Notes: a model not told the origin generated them from the letters alone. Positions 53,792 to 64,000 are shown, counted from the stretch's first letter. The stretch is 64,000 nucleotides of DNA from Novosphingobium acidiphilum DSM 19966 (GCF_000429005.1 NZ_AUBA01000017.1:1-64000); one strand, 5' to 3'. Numbers and translations: made by a program.

Positions 53792-54054
53792 CCCGCACCG
53801 GCACTGTGTCAAAAAGACGTCGTGAAACCGATATAGGGAATAGACCGTATTTTCCTGTCATGCGATCTTGACCGGCATGTCCACAGGTTTTGCACAGTCT
53901 TGTCGAGTTTTGCGCAAGGGGGTGGCCGCCTGTCATTGCCGATCACCGGCAGCTTGGCGATGGGTCTGTGCAAGCGACGTCGGAACCCGGTCGCCGTGAT
54001 GGGCATGGTCAGCAGGCCTGCCCGCCACGACCGGTCCGATGTACTGGAGTGCCG

Positions 54055-54561
54055 ATGATGCGGACTGCCCAAGACAATGGTGAACGCGAGGATGCCGCGC
54101 CCGTCGACATGCTTGCCTCATTGTTCGAGGCGCGTGGCTGGCCGTTCGAATTTGTATCGGACGACGAGATTCACGGGGAAATTCAGGGTTCGTGGGCCAA
54201 TTATCAGGTCCGCTGCATCTGGCGCGAAGAAGATCACGTGTTGCAGATGCTGTGCCTGCCCGACATTCGTGTGCCCGATGACAAGCGCTCGGCGGTGCAC
54301 GAAGTCATGGCCCTGATCAACGAACAGGTCTGGGTCGGCCATTTCGACATGTGGTCCAATGGCGGTGTGCTGCTCTATCGCCACGGGCTGATGCTGGGTG
54401 ACGAAGGGCTGCTCAGCCTGGGCCAGGCGCAATCGGCGATCGAGGCTGCGGTGGACGAATGCGACCGGTTCTACCCCGCGTTCCAGTTCATCCTGTGGGG
54501 CGACAAAAGCCCGGCCGATGCCTTGGCCAGCGCGCTGGTCGATGCCGTGGGCGAAGCTTAG
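54055..54561 (+). CDS. YbjN-domain protein
   Basis: A 168-residue cytoplasmic protein of the YbjN (putative sensory transduction regulator) family. Marks are MLASLFEARGWPFEFVSDDEIHGEI, then VRCIWREEDHVLQMLCLPD, and the late WVGHFDMWSNGGVLLYRHGL. Its molecular role is unknown; the fold resembles type III secretion chaperones. GGAG lies at 54046-54049 and two successive ATGs (54055, 54058) can serve. It precedes proC, as in many alphaproteobacteria. Confidence 0.8.
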   Translation: MMRTAQDNGEREDAAPVDMLASLFEARGWPFEFVSDDEIHGEIQGSWANYQVRCIWREEDHVLQMLCLPDIRVPDDKRSAVHEVMALINEQVWVGHFDMWSNGGVLLYRHGLMLGDEGLLSLGQAQSAIEAAVDECDRFYPAFQFILWGDKSPADALASALVDAVGEA

Positions 54562-54571
54562 GATTTCGATC

Positions 54572-55378
54572 TTGCGCGTTTTCCAGTTCGGTTGTGGCAA
54601 TATGGGTGGGGCAATGCTGGCCGGATGGCTGGCAGGCGGGTTCGATCCTGCTGCATTCACCGTGATTGATCCTTATCTGGCGCAGGCGCCTGCCGGCGTG
54701 CGACTGCTCGATGCCGCGCCGCAGGGCGAACCTGCCGCCGAAGTCGTCCTGCTGGCGTTCAAACCCCAGCAGTTGCCCGCCGCTGCTGACGCGATCGCCG
54801 CGCTGGTGGGCCAGGGCACGGTGGTCCTGTCGGTGCTGGCAGGGGTTGATCTGGCCACGTTGCGCGCCACGTTTCCCGCGGCGCGCGCAATCGTGCGGGT
54901 CATGCCCAATCTGGCCGCAGCGCTCGGCAAATCGCCGATCGCGCTGTTTGGCGATGCCCAAGGGGCGGCACGTGCTGCGACCGAGGCACTGATGGCGCCG
55001 CTTGGCCCGGCCGAATGGCTGGAGGATGAATCCGCGATGGATCTGGTCACCGCGCTGGCCGGATCGGGCCCGGCATTTGTCTATCGCGTGATCGATGCGC
55101 TTGCCACCGGGGCCACGGCGCTGGGCCTGCCGCGCGACCAGGCCGACCGGCTGGCCATGGCCATGGTCGAAGGCGCCGTGCAACTTGCCGTGGCATCACC
55201 GCACAGCCCGGCAGAACTGGCGCGCCGCGTTGCCAGCCCGGGGGGCACGACGCAGGCGGGGCTCGATGTGCTGGACGCGGACGGCCGGCTGGCCCGCGTG
55301 ATCGAAGACACGCTGCGTGCCGCGCGCGATCGCAGCGCCGAAATGACCGCAGAGGCAATTCGCCGAACAGTCGGCTGA
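54572..55378 (+). CDS. proC: Pyrroline-5-carboxylate reductase
   Basis: A 268-residue NADPH-dependent enzyme for the last step of proline synthesis. The Rossmann loop is FGCGNMGGAMLAGWLAGGF; VRVMPNLAAALGKSPIALFG and the signature VASPGGTTQAGLDVLDADG follow. The start appears to be TTG at 54572, 10 bp after the ybjN stop and behind AGGAT, because translation then begins directly at the Rossmann strand (LRVFQFGCGN). An ATG at 54542 would add ten residues and overlap ybjN. Confidence 0.9.
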   Translation: MRVFQFGCGNMGGAMLAGWLAGGFDPAAFTVIDPYLAQAPAGVRLLDAAPQGEPAAEVVLLAFKPQQLPAAADAIAALVGQGTVVLSVLAGVDLATLRATFPAARAIVRVMPNLAAALGKSPIALFGDAQGAARAATEALMAPLGPAEWLEDESAMDLVTALAGSGPAFVYRVIDALATGATALGLPRDQADRLAMAMVEGAVQLAVASPHSPAELARRVASPGGTTQAGLDVLDADGRLARVIEDTLRAARDRSAEMTAEAIRRTVG

Positions 55379-55440
55379 GCCCGATTGCCGTTCAGCGATC
55401 CGCAAGGGACCTGTCGATACAACAATTTTCGCCGGTTGGC

Positions 55441-55469
55441 TTGAAAGCGGGCGCAAGCGGCGCGATATT
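55441..55469 (+). promoter_or_regulatory. Candidate promoter of the Bax-inhibitor gene
   Basis: TTGAAA (55441-55446) and GATATT (55464-55469) are 17 bp apart, with an expected start near 55476 and a leader of about 43 nt containing GGAG at 55504. Confidence 0.45.
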
Positions 55470-55518
55470 GCATGCGTCGGGCCCCATGCCGGGCCTTTCA
55501 CACGGAGTTTTTAAGCAC

Positions 55519-56262
55519 ATGGCAAACTGGAACGACCAACGCCCCTCGCAGATGGGCTTCGGCGCGGCTCCTGGCCTTTCGGGCGACTGGGGCCGTAGCT
55601 CGGTCATTGACGCCGGGCTGCGCCGACATATGCTTGCAATCTACAACTACATGGCTTCGGGCATTCTGCTTTCGGGGATCATTGCGCTGGGTTTTGCCCA
55701 GTCGGGTCTGGCCGAGGCGCTGATGCATTCGCCGCTGCGCATCGTGGTTGCCCTGGCTCCGCTGGCGTTTGTCATGGTGATGAGCTTCGGGATCAACCGC
55801 CTGTCGACCGCCACGATGCAGGCGCTGTTCTGGGCGTTCAGCGCGGTCATGGGCATGTCGCTGTCGTCGATCTTCTTTGTCTATACCGGTTCGTCGATCG
55901 CGGTGACGTTCTTTGCCACCTCGGGCGCGTTCGCCGGGCTTAGCCTGTTTGGCTATACCACCCGCAAAAGCCTGTCGGCGATGGGCACGTTCCTGATCAT
56001 GGGCCTGTTCGGCATCCTGATCGCGTCGGTCGTCAACATGTTCCTGCAGTCAGGCGGGCTGGCCTTCGGGATCAGCTTCCTCGGCGTGCTGATCTTTGCC
56101 GGGCTGACCGCCTATCACACGCAGATGCTGAAGGAACAGTACGGCTATGTGCGCGGCACCGACATGGCGGGCAAGGCCGTGATCATGGGCGCGCTGCAGC
56201 TGTATCTCGATTTCATCAACATGTTCCTGATGTTGCTGCGCTTCATGGGCGATCGTCGCTGA
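55519..56262 (+). CDS. Bax inhibitor-1 family membrane protein
   Basis: A 247-residue integral membrane protein with seven hydrophobic segments after a roughly 40-residue soluble N-terminus. The family is marked by LRRHMLAIYNYMASGILLSG, FWAFSAVMGMSLSSIFFVYT, and the end block ALQLYLDFINMFLMLLRFMG, whose Asp belongs to the di-aspartyl pH sensor of BsYetJ-type channels. Bacterial members are Ca2+-leak channels or FtsH-associated (YccA); which applies here is unknown. GGAG 11 bp upstream supports the ATG, and a terminator follows. Confidence 0.9.
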   Translation: MANWNDQRPSQMGFGAAPGLSGDWGRSSVIDAGLRRHMLAIYNYMASGILLSGIIALGFAQSGLAEALMHSPLRIVVALAPLAFVMVMSFGINRLSTATMQALFWAFSAVMGMSLSSIFFVYTGSSIAVTFFATSGAFAGLSLFGYTTRKSLSAMGTFLIMGLFGILIASVVNMFLQSGGLAFGISFLGVLIFAGLTAYHTQMLKEQYGYVRGTDMAGKAVIMGALQLYLDFINMFLMLLRFMGDRR

Positions 56263-56308
56263 CGCCGGCCGATCCGCCGCTTCCGCGTCGGGTCATCGCA
56301 AATCAATC

Positions 56309-56348
56309 ACACCCGGTGGGATCGGATCCCGCCGGGTGTTTCCTTTTC
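56309..56348 (+). terminator. Terminator after the Bax-inhibitor gene
   Basis: Stem ACACCCGG..GGGATC / GATCCC..CCGGGTGT (one T/G mismatch, 2-nt loop) is followed by TTTCCTTTT on the plus strand, 46 bp after the stop codon. Confidence 0.82.
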
Positions 56349-56446
56349 CGGATCGCGCTGGCATGTGTTAACCGCGGTTGACAAGGCCACGGTAACCGAT
56401 GCCCTGTCATCCATTCCAAGCACCCGTGCCAGGAGCAAGACCGACC

Positions 56447-57232
56447 GTGAGGCTGCGCGATCGATTGATGGTTGAACGCTGTGTATCCCGCCCCCCCGCG
56501 CGCGGCACATGGGGCAAGGTCTTTGGCCTGGCGCTTGGCCTGATGCTGGCCGCCTGCGCGCACAAGTTGCCGCCGCCGCCCCCGCCACCACCCCCGCCGC
56601 CGCCGCCGGTCGAAGTGATCCCGCCGGTTCCCACGCCGCCCGATGGCGCTGCGCCCAACATGATCACCCCGCCGGTCGACGCGCAGGGCCAGCGCGAATC
56701 CGTCAATCGCAAGGTTTCGGTCAATCAGATCGTGTGGAATTTGCGTTCGGCCTATACCGTGGCCGCACTCGATTGCCAGGATGCCACCCAAAGCGCTGCG
56801 ATCCTGCCGCTGTATCGCGCATTTCTGACCCGCAACGCCAAAGTGCTCAAATCGGTCTACGACCACATGGACCACGAATTTCGCGACCGCTACGGACGCG
56901 GCGGCGAAACCCTGCGCGACGATTATCTGACCGTCTTGTACAACCATTACGCGCTGCCGCCGACGAAGAACGATTTCTGCGAAGTGGTCAGCCAGGTGAT
57001 CCAGCAGGGCGCCGATGTGGCGCCCGATGATCTGGGCGCGTTTGCCCAGGAAAAGGTGCCGCTGATCGAAAAGGTGTTTGACGATTTCTACACCCGCTAC
57101 GACCAGTACAAGAATGCCCTGGCCGAATGGGAAGAAAAATACGGGCATCTGGGGCGGGTGCGGGTAGAGCCCTTGGCCCAGCAGCCGCCGGTGCCGCATA
57201 TGCCCGACATGGGGCCCCCGGCGAACCCCTGA
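56447..57232 (+). CDS. Probable lipoprotein with a 13-proline run
   Basis: A 261-residue protein of unknown function. The N-terminus is basic, then hydrophobic (VFGLALGLMLAAC), with a lipobox LAAC at Cys37, so it is probably lipid-anchored. Thirteen consecutive prolines follow (42-54), then another Pro-rich section. The C-terminal 170 residues are helical and charged (AYTVAALDCQDATQSAAILP, DHMDHEFRDRYGRGGETLRD). GTG at 56447 behind AGGAG is preferred; ATG at 56468 is an alternative. It may span the envelope by its Pro-rich spacer. Confidence 0.7.
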   Translation: MRLRDRLMVERCVSRPPARGTWGKVFGLALGLMLAACAHKLPPPPPPPPPPPPPVEVIPPVPTPPDGAAPNMITPPVDAQGQRESVNRKVSVNQIVWNLRSAYTVAALDCQDATQSAAILPLYRAFLTRNAKVLKSVYDHMDHEFRDRYGRGGETLRDDYLTVLYNHYALPPTKNDFCEVVSQVIQQGADVAPDDLGAFAQEKVPLIEKVFDDFYTRYDQYKNALAEWEEKYGHLGRVRVEPLAQQPPVPHMPDMGPPANP

Positions 57233-57353
57233 TCCAAAAATTATCGCGGCGGGGTCTTGGCAAGCAGGCAGGCGTTGCGCTAAAGGCGCGCCTCCCGGTG
57301 GGTGTGGATCGATCGCCAACGATCGTGTGCACCACCCGGCCGAACTTTGGAAC

Positions 57354-57429
<76 letters not shown>

Positions 57430-57630
57430 GGGTTCGTATGTAGACTGTCGCATGGCCGGGTATGAAAACCTGTGGTTCATGCGGATCATGAACCAGCCTG
57501 CAGCTTGTGTCGGAACCCGGTCGCCTGGTGCGTTCGAGGCCCGGCATCGGACGCGGGCTCTTGCCATTTGCGCGAAAATGCCCCCGTTTATGCAGGTGTG
57601 TTATTCGGGCCGGATTGGCGGATACAGGCA

Positions 57631-58686
57631 ATGCATTTTCTTGATCAGGCCAAGATTTTCATCCGTTCGGGTGCAGGCGGCGGTGGCGCCGTCAGCTTTC
57701 GGCGCGAAAAATACGTCGAATACGGCGGACCCAATGGCGGCAACGGCGGCAAGGGTGGCGATATCGTGTTCGAGGCCGTGGCCGGACTGAACACGCTGAT
57801 CGATTTCCGCTATACCCAGCACTTCAAGGCGCAGCGCGGCGGCGGCGGCGCCGGCCAGAACCGCTTTGGCGCGGGCGGCGACGATCTGGTGATCAAGGTG
57901 CCGGTCGGCACCCAGGTGCTCGACGACGATCGCGAAACCGTGCTGCTCGATCTGGTCGAGCCGGGGCAGCGTGTCGTGCTGTTGCGCGGCGGCGACGGCG
58001 GGCGTGGCAATGCCAGCTTCAAATCGTCGACCAACCGCGCACCGCGCCAGTCCGGTCCCGGTTGGCCAGGCGAAGAAATGTGGGTCTGGCTGCGGCTGAA
58101 GCTGTTGGCCGATGCGGGCCTGGTTGGCCTGCCCAATGCCGGCAAATCAACATTCATCAACCAGATCAGCAACGCCAAGGCCAAAGTGGGCGAATACGCC
58201 TTTACCACCACCCGGCCACAGCTGGGCGTGGTGCGCCACCGCAACCGTGAATTCGTGCTGGCCGACATTCCCGGCCTGATCGCGGGTGCGGCCGAGGGCG
58301 CCGGCATCGGTGACCGGTTTCTGGGGCATATCGAACGCTGCCGCGTGCTGATCCACCTGGTCGACATTCACGGCACCGATCCGGCCGAGGCAATGCATGT
58401 CGTGGCCGAGGAACTGGCTGCCTATGGCGGCGGTTTGGACGAGAAGCCGCGGTTGATCGCGCTGAACAAGATCGACCTGGTCGATGCCGAACTGGTGCGC
58501 GCCTTTGCCGGCGAACTGATTGCGGCAGGCGCTGACAAGGTCTTTCCGATCTCGGGCGCGACGGGCAAGGGCATGGATGCCCTGCTCGACGCCGTGCTGG
58601 AACACTTGCCCGCAGCCACCGCAACCGAACGCCCCGCCGGGGAAATCGAGGACGCGACCGAGGCCAAGCCCTGGTCGCCGTTCTGA
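57631..58686 (+). CDS. obgE: Obg-family GTPase (50S assembly / stringent response)
   Basis: A 351-residue essential GTPase. The N-terminal glycine-rich Obg fold (residues 1-160) opens MHFLDQAKIFIRSGAGGGG and contains GGPNGGNGGKGGDIVF. The G domain has G1 GLPNAGKST, G3 DIPGLIAGAAEGAGIG and G4 NKID. The C-terminal tail is short and acidic. The ATG at 57631 matches the family start. It works on late 50S assembly and (p)ppGpp-linked growth control. proB follows after 79 bp, a common obgE-proB pairing. Confidence 0.96.
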   Translation: MHFLDQAKIFIRSGAGGGGAVSFRREKYVEYGGPNGGNGGKGGDIVFEAVAGLNTLIDFRYTQHFKAQRGGGGAGQNRFGAGGDDLVIKVPVGTQVLDDDRETVLLDLVEPGQRVVLLRGGDGGRGNASFKSSTNRAPRQSGPGWPGEEMWVWLRLKLLADAGLVGLPNAGKSTFINQISNAKAKVGEYAFTTTRPQLGVVRHRNREFVLADIPGLIAGAAEGAGIGDRFLGHIERCRVLIHLVDIHGTDPAEAMHVVAEELAAYGGGLDEKPRLIALNKIDLVDAELVRAFAGELIAAGADKVFPISGATGKGMDALLDAVLEHLPAATATERPAGEIEDATEAKPWSPF

Positions 58687-58765
58687 TACCATCGGTTGCC
58701 CGGTATGACCGACGCAGACGGTGGTCTTCACCCGACGCGATTTATCGCATAAGCGGACAGGCATC

Positions 58766-59899
58766 ATGACCATCGCGACGCTTGCCCAACTTGCCGATCC
58801 TGCGCTTGCCCCCCGCCTTGTGGTCAAAGTCGGATCGGCGCTGCTGGTGGGCGCGGACGGCGAACCGCGTCGTGCCTGGCTGGCGGCACTGGTTGCCGAA
58901 CTGGCGGCGGCGCGGGCGCGCGGACAGCAGGTGATCGTGGTGTCGTCGGGCGCGATCGCGCTTGGCGCGCGGCGGCTGGGCCTGGCCAGGGGTGGACGCG
59001 GTTCGCTGGCCGATGCACAGGCCGCTGCGGCAGTGGGCCAGATCGCTTTGGCCGGACTGTGGGCCGAGCTGTTTGCCGCACATGGGGCAACCGCCGCGCA
59101 AGTCCTGCTGACGCTGGATGACCTTGAGGATCGTCGCCGTTGGCTGAATGTCACGGCCACGCTCGGCACGCTGCTGGCGCGCGGCGCGGTGCCGGTGATC
59201 AATGAAAACGACACGGTCGCGACCGAGGAAATCCGCTTTGGCGACAACGACCGGCTTGCCGCGCGTGTAGGGCAGGCGGCAGAGGCGAGCGCCGTCCTGT
59301 TGCTGTCGGACATCGACGGCCTGTACGATCGCGATCCGCGCGCGGCCGGGGCAACGCGCATCCCGGTGGTGCGCCGGGTAACGCCCGACATCCACGCAAT
59401 GGCCACGGCCGGATCATCCTCTGGCCTAGGGTCGGGCGGCATGACCTCAAAGCTGCAGGCGGCCGAGATTGCCGCGATGGCGGGCATGGCGCTGGCAATC
59501 ATCGACGGCCGGCCCGAGGCGCCGGTTGCGCGCGCATTCGATACCGGCAGTGGTACGCTGTTCCTTGCCCGGCCGCACAAAGGCGCGCGCAAGGCCTGGC
59601 TTGGGGGACGTCTGCGGATGCGCGGGTTCCTGCATGTCGATGCAGGCGCGGCTGCGGCGCTGGCGCAAGGGGCCAGCCTGCTGGCCGCAGGCGTGGTGCG
59701 CGTGGAGGGGCAGTTTGTGCGCGGCGATGCGATTGCCGTGGTCGGCCCTGCGGGTGACGTGCTTGCGCGCGGCCTGTCCGAATACGATGCTGTTGAATCG
59801 GCGGCGCTTGCCGGGCGGCACAGCCGTGATCACGCCGAAATCCTGGGCTATGCGCCAAGGTCGGCGCTGATCCATCGCGACCAGCTGGTTCTGGTCTGA
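58766..59899 (+). CDS. proB: Glutamate 5-kinase
   Basis: A 377-residue enzyme for the first step of proline synthesis. The kinase domain has LVVKVGSALLV, VIVVSSGAIALGARRLGL, VPVINENDTVATEEI, FGDNDRLAARVG and LGSGGMTSKLQAAEIA. The C-terminal PUA domain spans about 285-365 and ends ILGYAPRSALIHRDQLVLV. proA is not adjacent; proC lies 4 kb upstream. Its stop shares one base with the next ATG (TGATG). Confidence 0.95.
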   Translation: MTIATLAQLADPALAPRLVVKVGSALLVGADGEPRRAWLAALVAELAAARARGQQVIVVSSGAIALGARRLGLARGGRGSLADAQAAAAVGQIALAGLWAELFAAHGATAAQVLLTLDDLEDRRRWLNVTATLGTLLARGAVPVINENDTVATEEIRFGDNDRLAARVGQAAEASAVLLLSDIDGLYDRDPRAAGATRIPVVRRVTPDIHAMATAGSSSGLGSGGMTSKLQAAEIAAMAGMALAIIDGRPEAPVARAFDTGSGTLFLARPHKGARKAWLGGRLRMRGFLHVDAGAAAALAQGASLLAAGVVRVEGQFVRGDAIAVVGPAGDVLARGLSEYDAVESAALAGRHSRDHAEILGYAPRSALIHRDQLVLV

Positions 59900-60834
59900 T
59901 GGTGGCAAAACGTCCGTCGGACTTGCTGGCCATTACCGGGGCGACAGGGTTTGTGGGGCAGGCTGTGCTCGATGCGGCAGCCGCGGCGGGCCTGGATGTG
60001 CGCGCCCTGACCCGCCGGCGGCAAAAGGCGCGTGCCGGGGTTGAATGGGTTCAGGGCGATCTGGACAACAAGCGTGCACTGCGCCGGCTGGTCGCGCGGG
60101 CAAGTGCCGTGATCCACATCGCCGGCGTGGTCAACAGTGCCGATCCTGCGGCGTTCGAAGACGGCAACGTGCGTGGCACGCTGAATATCGTCAACGCCGC
60201 GCTTGAGGCGGGCGTGGGGCGGTTTGTCCACGTCTCGTCGTTGTCGGCGCGCGAACCGCAGCTTTCGATCTATGGCGCGTCGAAGCGTCGTGGCGAACGC
60301 GTGGTTGCCTCATCGGGCCTCGACTGGACGATCGTTCGTCCGCCGGGGATCTATGGTCCGCGCGATACCGAAATGTTCGAACTGTTCCGGCTGGCGCGCA
60401 AGGGCGTGGTGCCGCTGCCCCCTGCGGGACGCGTGTCGTTGATCCATGTGGCGGATCTTGCCGATCTGCTGCTGGCGCTGGTGCGCGGCGGCGAAGACGT
60501 GACCGGCATGACCTTCGAACCCGACGATGGACGGCCCGGAGGCTGGACACATGGCGAAATGGCGCGCGCGATCGGGATGGCGGTGGGCAAACGGCCGATC
60601 GCGCTGTCGCTGCCGCGCACGCTGCTTGAATGGGTCGCGCGCGCCGATCGCGCGGTGCGCCGGGACAAGGCCAAGCTGACGCTCGATCGCGTTGGGTACA
60701 TGTGTCATCCCGACTGGACCGTTTCCGATGGTGCCCGGCCGCCGGCCGACCTGTGGCAGCCGCAGATCGCCACCGATGCCGGGCTTTACGCGACGGCGGC
60801 ATGGTACCGTGATATGGGCTGGCTGAAATCCTGA
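59899..60834 (+). CDS. NAD(P)-binding SDR-type epimerase/reductase
   Basis: A 311-residue extended or atypical SDR. The nucleotide loop is LLAITGATGFVGQAVLDAAA (TGxxGxxG). VIHIAGVVNSADP follows, then the Ser/Tyr/Lys catalytic set in FVHVSSLSA and IYGASKRRGE (YxxxK), and a DWTIVRPPGIYGP block. Relatives are sugar-nucleotide epimerases and complex I-associated NDUFA9-like proteins; the substrate is unknown. It starts inside the proB stop codon, so the two are coupled. Confidence 0.82.
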   Translation: MVAKRPSDLLAITGATGFVGQAVLDAAAAAGLDVRALTRRRQKARAGVEWVQGDLDNKRALRRLVARASAVIHIAGVVNSADPAAFEDGNVRGTLNIVNAALEAGVGRFVHVSSLSAREPQLSIYGASKRRGERVVASSGLDWTIVRPPGIYGPRDTEMFELFRLARKGVVPLPPAGRVSLIHVADLADLLLALVRGGEDVTGMTFEPDDGRPGGWTHGEMARAIGMAVGKRPIALSLPRTLLEWVARADRAVRRDKAKLTLDRVGYMCHPDWTVSDGARPPADLWQPQIATDAGLYATAAWYRDMGWLKS

Positions 60835-60846
60835 TCCGCCAGGCGT

Positions 60847-61656
60847 TCAAAACGCCGGTTCGTAGCCCGGTGGCAGATCGTCCTGGTCATCGCCGTGGCC
60901 CGGGACATGGATGCCGCATTCGGTCTTGTCCCAGCCTTTCCAGCGGCCCGAGCGCGGGTCTTCGCCCGGTGCGACCTTGCTGGTGCAGGGCGCACAACCG
61001 ATCGAGGGATAGCCGCGCGCGACCAGCGGATGCCGCGGCAGATCGTGCGTGTCGAACCAGGCTTCGATGTCGGCATGGGTCCAACTGGCCAGCGGATTGA
61101 TCTTCAGCCGTCCTTCGCCATCGCCATGGTCGATTTCGAACCGCGGCAATCCCGCGCGGGTGGCTGACTGAAATCCCTTGCGGCCGGTGATCGATGCGTC
61201 AAATCCGGCCATCGCGCGTGCCAGGGGCTCGACTTTGCGCATGTCGCAGCACCCGTCCGGATCCCATGACCAGCGCAGCCCTTTGTCATCCCTGGCGGCA
61301 AGCGCTGCGGCATCGGGGGTCAGCACGCGCAAGCCGGTCAGGCCGAGCCGTTCCACCACAAGGTCGCGATAGGCCAGCGTTTCGGCAAAATGTTTGCCGG
61401 TGTCGAGAAACAGCACGGGCAGCGCCGGATCGACCTCTGCGACCAGATGCAGCAGCACGGCACTTTCCGCGCCAAAGCTTGACACCACCGCCAGATCGCC
61501 CGCCAGACCATCGCGGATCACCGTGCGCAGCATGTCGCGCGTGTCGCTGCCCCGGAACAGATTGTTCAGCCGGATCGCATCGGCATCGCTGAAACGCGGT
61601 GCGGTGTCGATCCGGTCGATCCGCCGGTCGGTCGCGGGGCGGCGGATGTCAGCCAT
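60847..61656 (-). CDS. cysH: Adenylyl-/phosphoadenylyl-sulfate reductase
   Basis: A 269-residue reductase producing sulfite from activated sulfate. The PP-loop region has VVSSFGAESAVLLHL and FLDTGKHFAETLAYRDL. Cysteines C136-C137 and C221-x-x-C224 form the site of a [4Fe-4S] cluster, which marks the APS-reducing bacterial type; the catalytic Cys is in TECGIH near the end. It begins inside the DUF934 gene (ATGGCTGA overlap) and ends the sulfite operon. The long frame upstream of the ATG is a frame of the DUF934 gene. Confidence 0.94.
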   Translation of the reverse strand: MADIRRPATDRRIDRIDTAPRFSDADAIRLNNLFRGSDTRDMLRTVIRDGLAGDLAVVSSFGAESAVLLHLVAEVDPALPVLFLDTGKHFAETLAYRDLVVERLGLTGLRVLTPDAAALAARDDKGLRWSWDPDGCCDMRKVEPLARAMAGFDASITGRKGFQSATRAGLPRFEIDHGDGEGRLKINPLASWTHADIEAWFDTHDLPRHPLVARGYPSIGCAPCTSKVAPGEDPRSGRWKGWDKTECGIHVPGHGDDQDDLPPGYEPAF

Positions 61657-62069
61657 GCCGCAGCGCCCAGATCGCCGGACGGCCATCCACGGTGCGCTGA
61701 TAGACTTCGGGCCAGGTGGCGATGGCGGTGTCGATTGCGGCGCGCGTGATCGGCTGATCGGGCGCAAACGCGTCGAACCCCACGCGGTGATAATGGCTGA
61801 TCTGGTCGACCAGCACATCGCCCACCGCGCGCAGTTCGCCGGTATAGCCGGATTCGCGCAGGATACTGGCCGCCGAATAGCCGCGCCCGTCGTTGAACCC
61901 GGGAAAGGCGACCTCGACCAGTTCCAGCTGGCCAAGCAACGGCAGCAGCGCGCGCGCGTCATCGCCCGGCATCAGCCGCACCGCCAAGGCGTTTGCGGTA
62001 TCGGACAGATCGGCAAAGGCCACCACCGGGGCGGTGCTGGCTGAGTCATCGCGCAGCCGGATCAGGGTT

Positions 62070-62077
<8 letters not shown>
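61649..62077 (-). CDS. DUF934 protein of the sulfite-reduction operon
   Basis: A 142-residue protein of the DUF934 family: VEVAFPGFNDGRGYSAASIL and LRAVGDVLVDQISHYHRVGF are its hallmark blocks. It is found almost only beside nitrite/sulfite reductase and cysH in proteobacteria, and is thought to assist assimilatory sulfite reduction, although its biochemistry is unknown. Both of its ends overlap neighbours by the same eight bases, ATGGCTGA. Confidence 0.9.
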
Positions 62078-63704
<1,627 letters not shown>

Positions 63705-63724
63705 CGGGGGATCTTTCGCAGATG

Positions 63725-64000
63725 TCAGGCGATCCAGGCGGTGGCCGCCGGATCATGGGGGCGATGCGACAGGTCAAGGCGTACGGTGGGGCCCAGCGCG
63801 CGCACGCGGTCCTTGATATGCGCCGGGCGAATGCCCTGCGCGTCACGCGTCGCGTCGATTACATACGCGCTGACCACACGTTGCGCGCGTTCCTCGGCGG
63901 TGATGATCGCGGCGCCATCGTCTGTCAGCGGGGCCGCGTCGTTCACCGCTGTCGACCAGCCGCTGCCGGTCCACCAGGTCACATCGCCGGTCAGCAGGTC
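63725..64000 (-). CDS. DUF2849 protein (5' end outside window)
   Basis: The frame is open to the right edge, giving the last 91 codons. DUF2849 features are LLTGDVTWWTGSGWS, then ERAQRVVSAYVIDATRDAQG, IRPAHIKDRVRALGPTVRLD and the end SHRPHDPAATAWIA. Family members are small and lie just before the nitrite/sulfite reductase gene (20 bp here) in alphaproteobacteria; they are presumed to help sulfite reduction. Only the first few residues are probably missing. Confidence 0.88.
   Translation of the reverse strand, partial: DLLTGDVTWWTGSGWSTAVNDAAPLTDDGAAIITAEERAQRVVSAYVIDATRDAQGIRPAHIKDRVRALGPTVRLDLSHRPHDPAATAWIA

Noticed and set aside
51389..53812. 807-codon frame antisense to the SPOR gene
   Set aside because: Arg/Gly-rich shadow frame; the plus strand has a signal peptide and a C-terminal SPOR-like domain.

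Overview
The window is about 64 kb of GC-rich DNA (roughly two thirds G+C by eye) from an alphaproteobacterium, most likely a sphingomonad (Sphingomonadales). The evidence is gene order and content: a complete division/cell-wall (dcw) cluster with a SPOR-domain gene directly after ftsZ; lapA-pyrF-GNAT-trpF and trpB-trpA-accD-folC; ybjN-proC-Bax inhibitor; DUF2849-nitrite/sulfite reductase-DUF934-cysH; a CpdR-type regulator beside an N-formylglutamate amidohydrolase; and tandem Flp pilins. No rRNA, CRISPR array, prophage or plasmid function is visible. The only mobile DNA is the 3' end of an IS256-family element at the left edge.

Layout. 1-5.8 kb: IS256 transposase tail, tRNA-Val(GAC), cpdR, N-formylglutamate amidohydrolase, a probable CCUCCUCCC-motif small RNA, a SapC-family gene, a FAD-linked 2-hydroxyacid dehydrogenase and an unknown secreted protein. 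6-16.5 kb: an RhlE-type helicase, two Flp pilins, a UvrD/PcrA helicase, a chemoreceptor with a C-terminal CheR tether, an MHS-type MFS transporter, rsmD-rluB and an AmpG-like permease. 16.6-25.2 kb (mostly minus strand): purB, lapA, pyrF, a GNAT gene, trpF, trpB, trpA, accD and folC, interrupted by a small outer-membrane-type gene on the plus strand. 25.2-31.9 kb: a second chemoreceptor, an outer-membrane transporter, a pterin dehydratase, ccmA-ccmB, an unknown membrane protein, a cysteine-synthase-like gene and a small membrane protein.

32-51.3 kb is the dcw cluster: mraZ-rsmH-ftsL-ftsI-murE-murF-mraY-murD-ftsW-murG-murC-murB-ddl-ftsQ-ftsA-ftsZ. Nearly every junction overlaps or abuts (ATGA, GTGA, TGATG), so translation is probably coupled from mraZ to ftsA; ftsZ has its own 205-bp leader. 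It encodes the cytoplasmic steps to lipid II and the core divisome. A 10-bp-periodic set of four GGG boxes, the expected MraZ operator, precedes mraZ. A large SPOR protein follows ftsZ.

54-64 kb: ybjN-proC, a Bax-inhibitor-1 protein, a polyproline lipoprotein, tRNA-Ala(CGC), obgE-proB-SDR, and on the minus strand the assimilatory sulfite-reduction genes DUF2849 (cut by the right edge), nitrite/sulfite reductase, DUF934 and cysH.

The most interesting non-coding signals are the CCUCCUCCC small RNA at 2367-2471, the MraZ operator at 32124-32158, an inverted repeat that could hide the start codon of the outer-membrane transporter at 28129, and a row of strong hairpins, the first with terminator form, before the gene at 21126. 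All calls come from reading the sequence; no database search was run.
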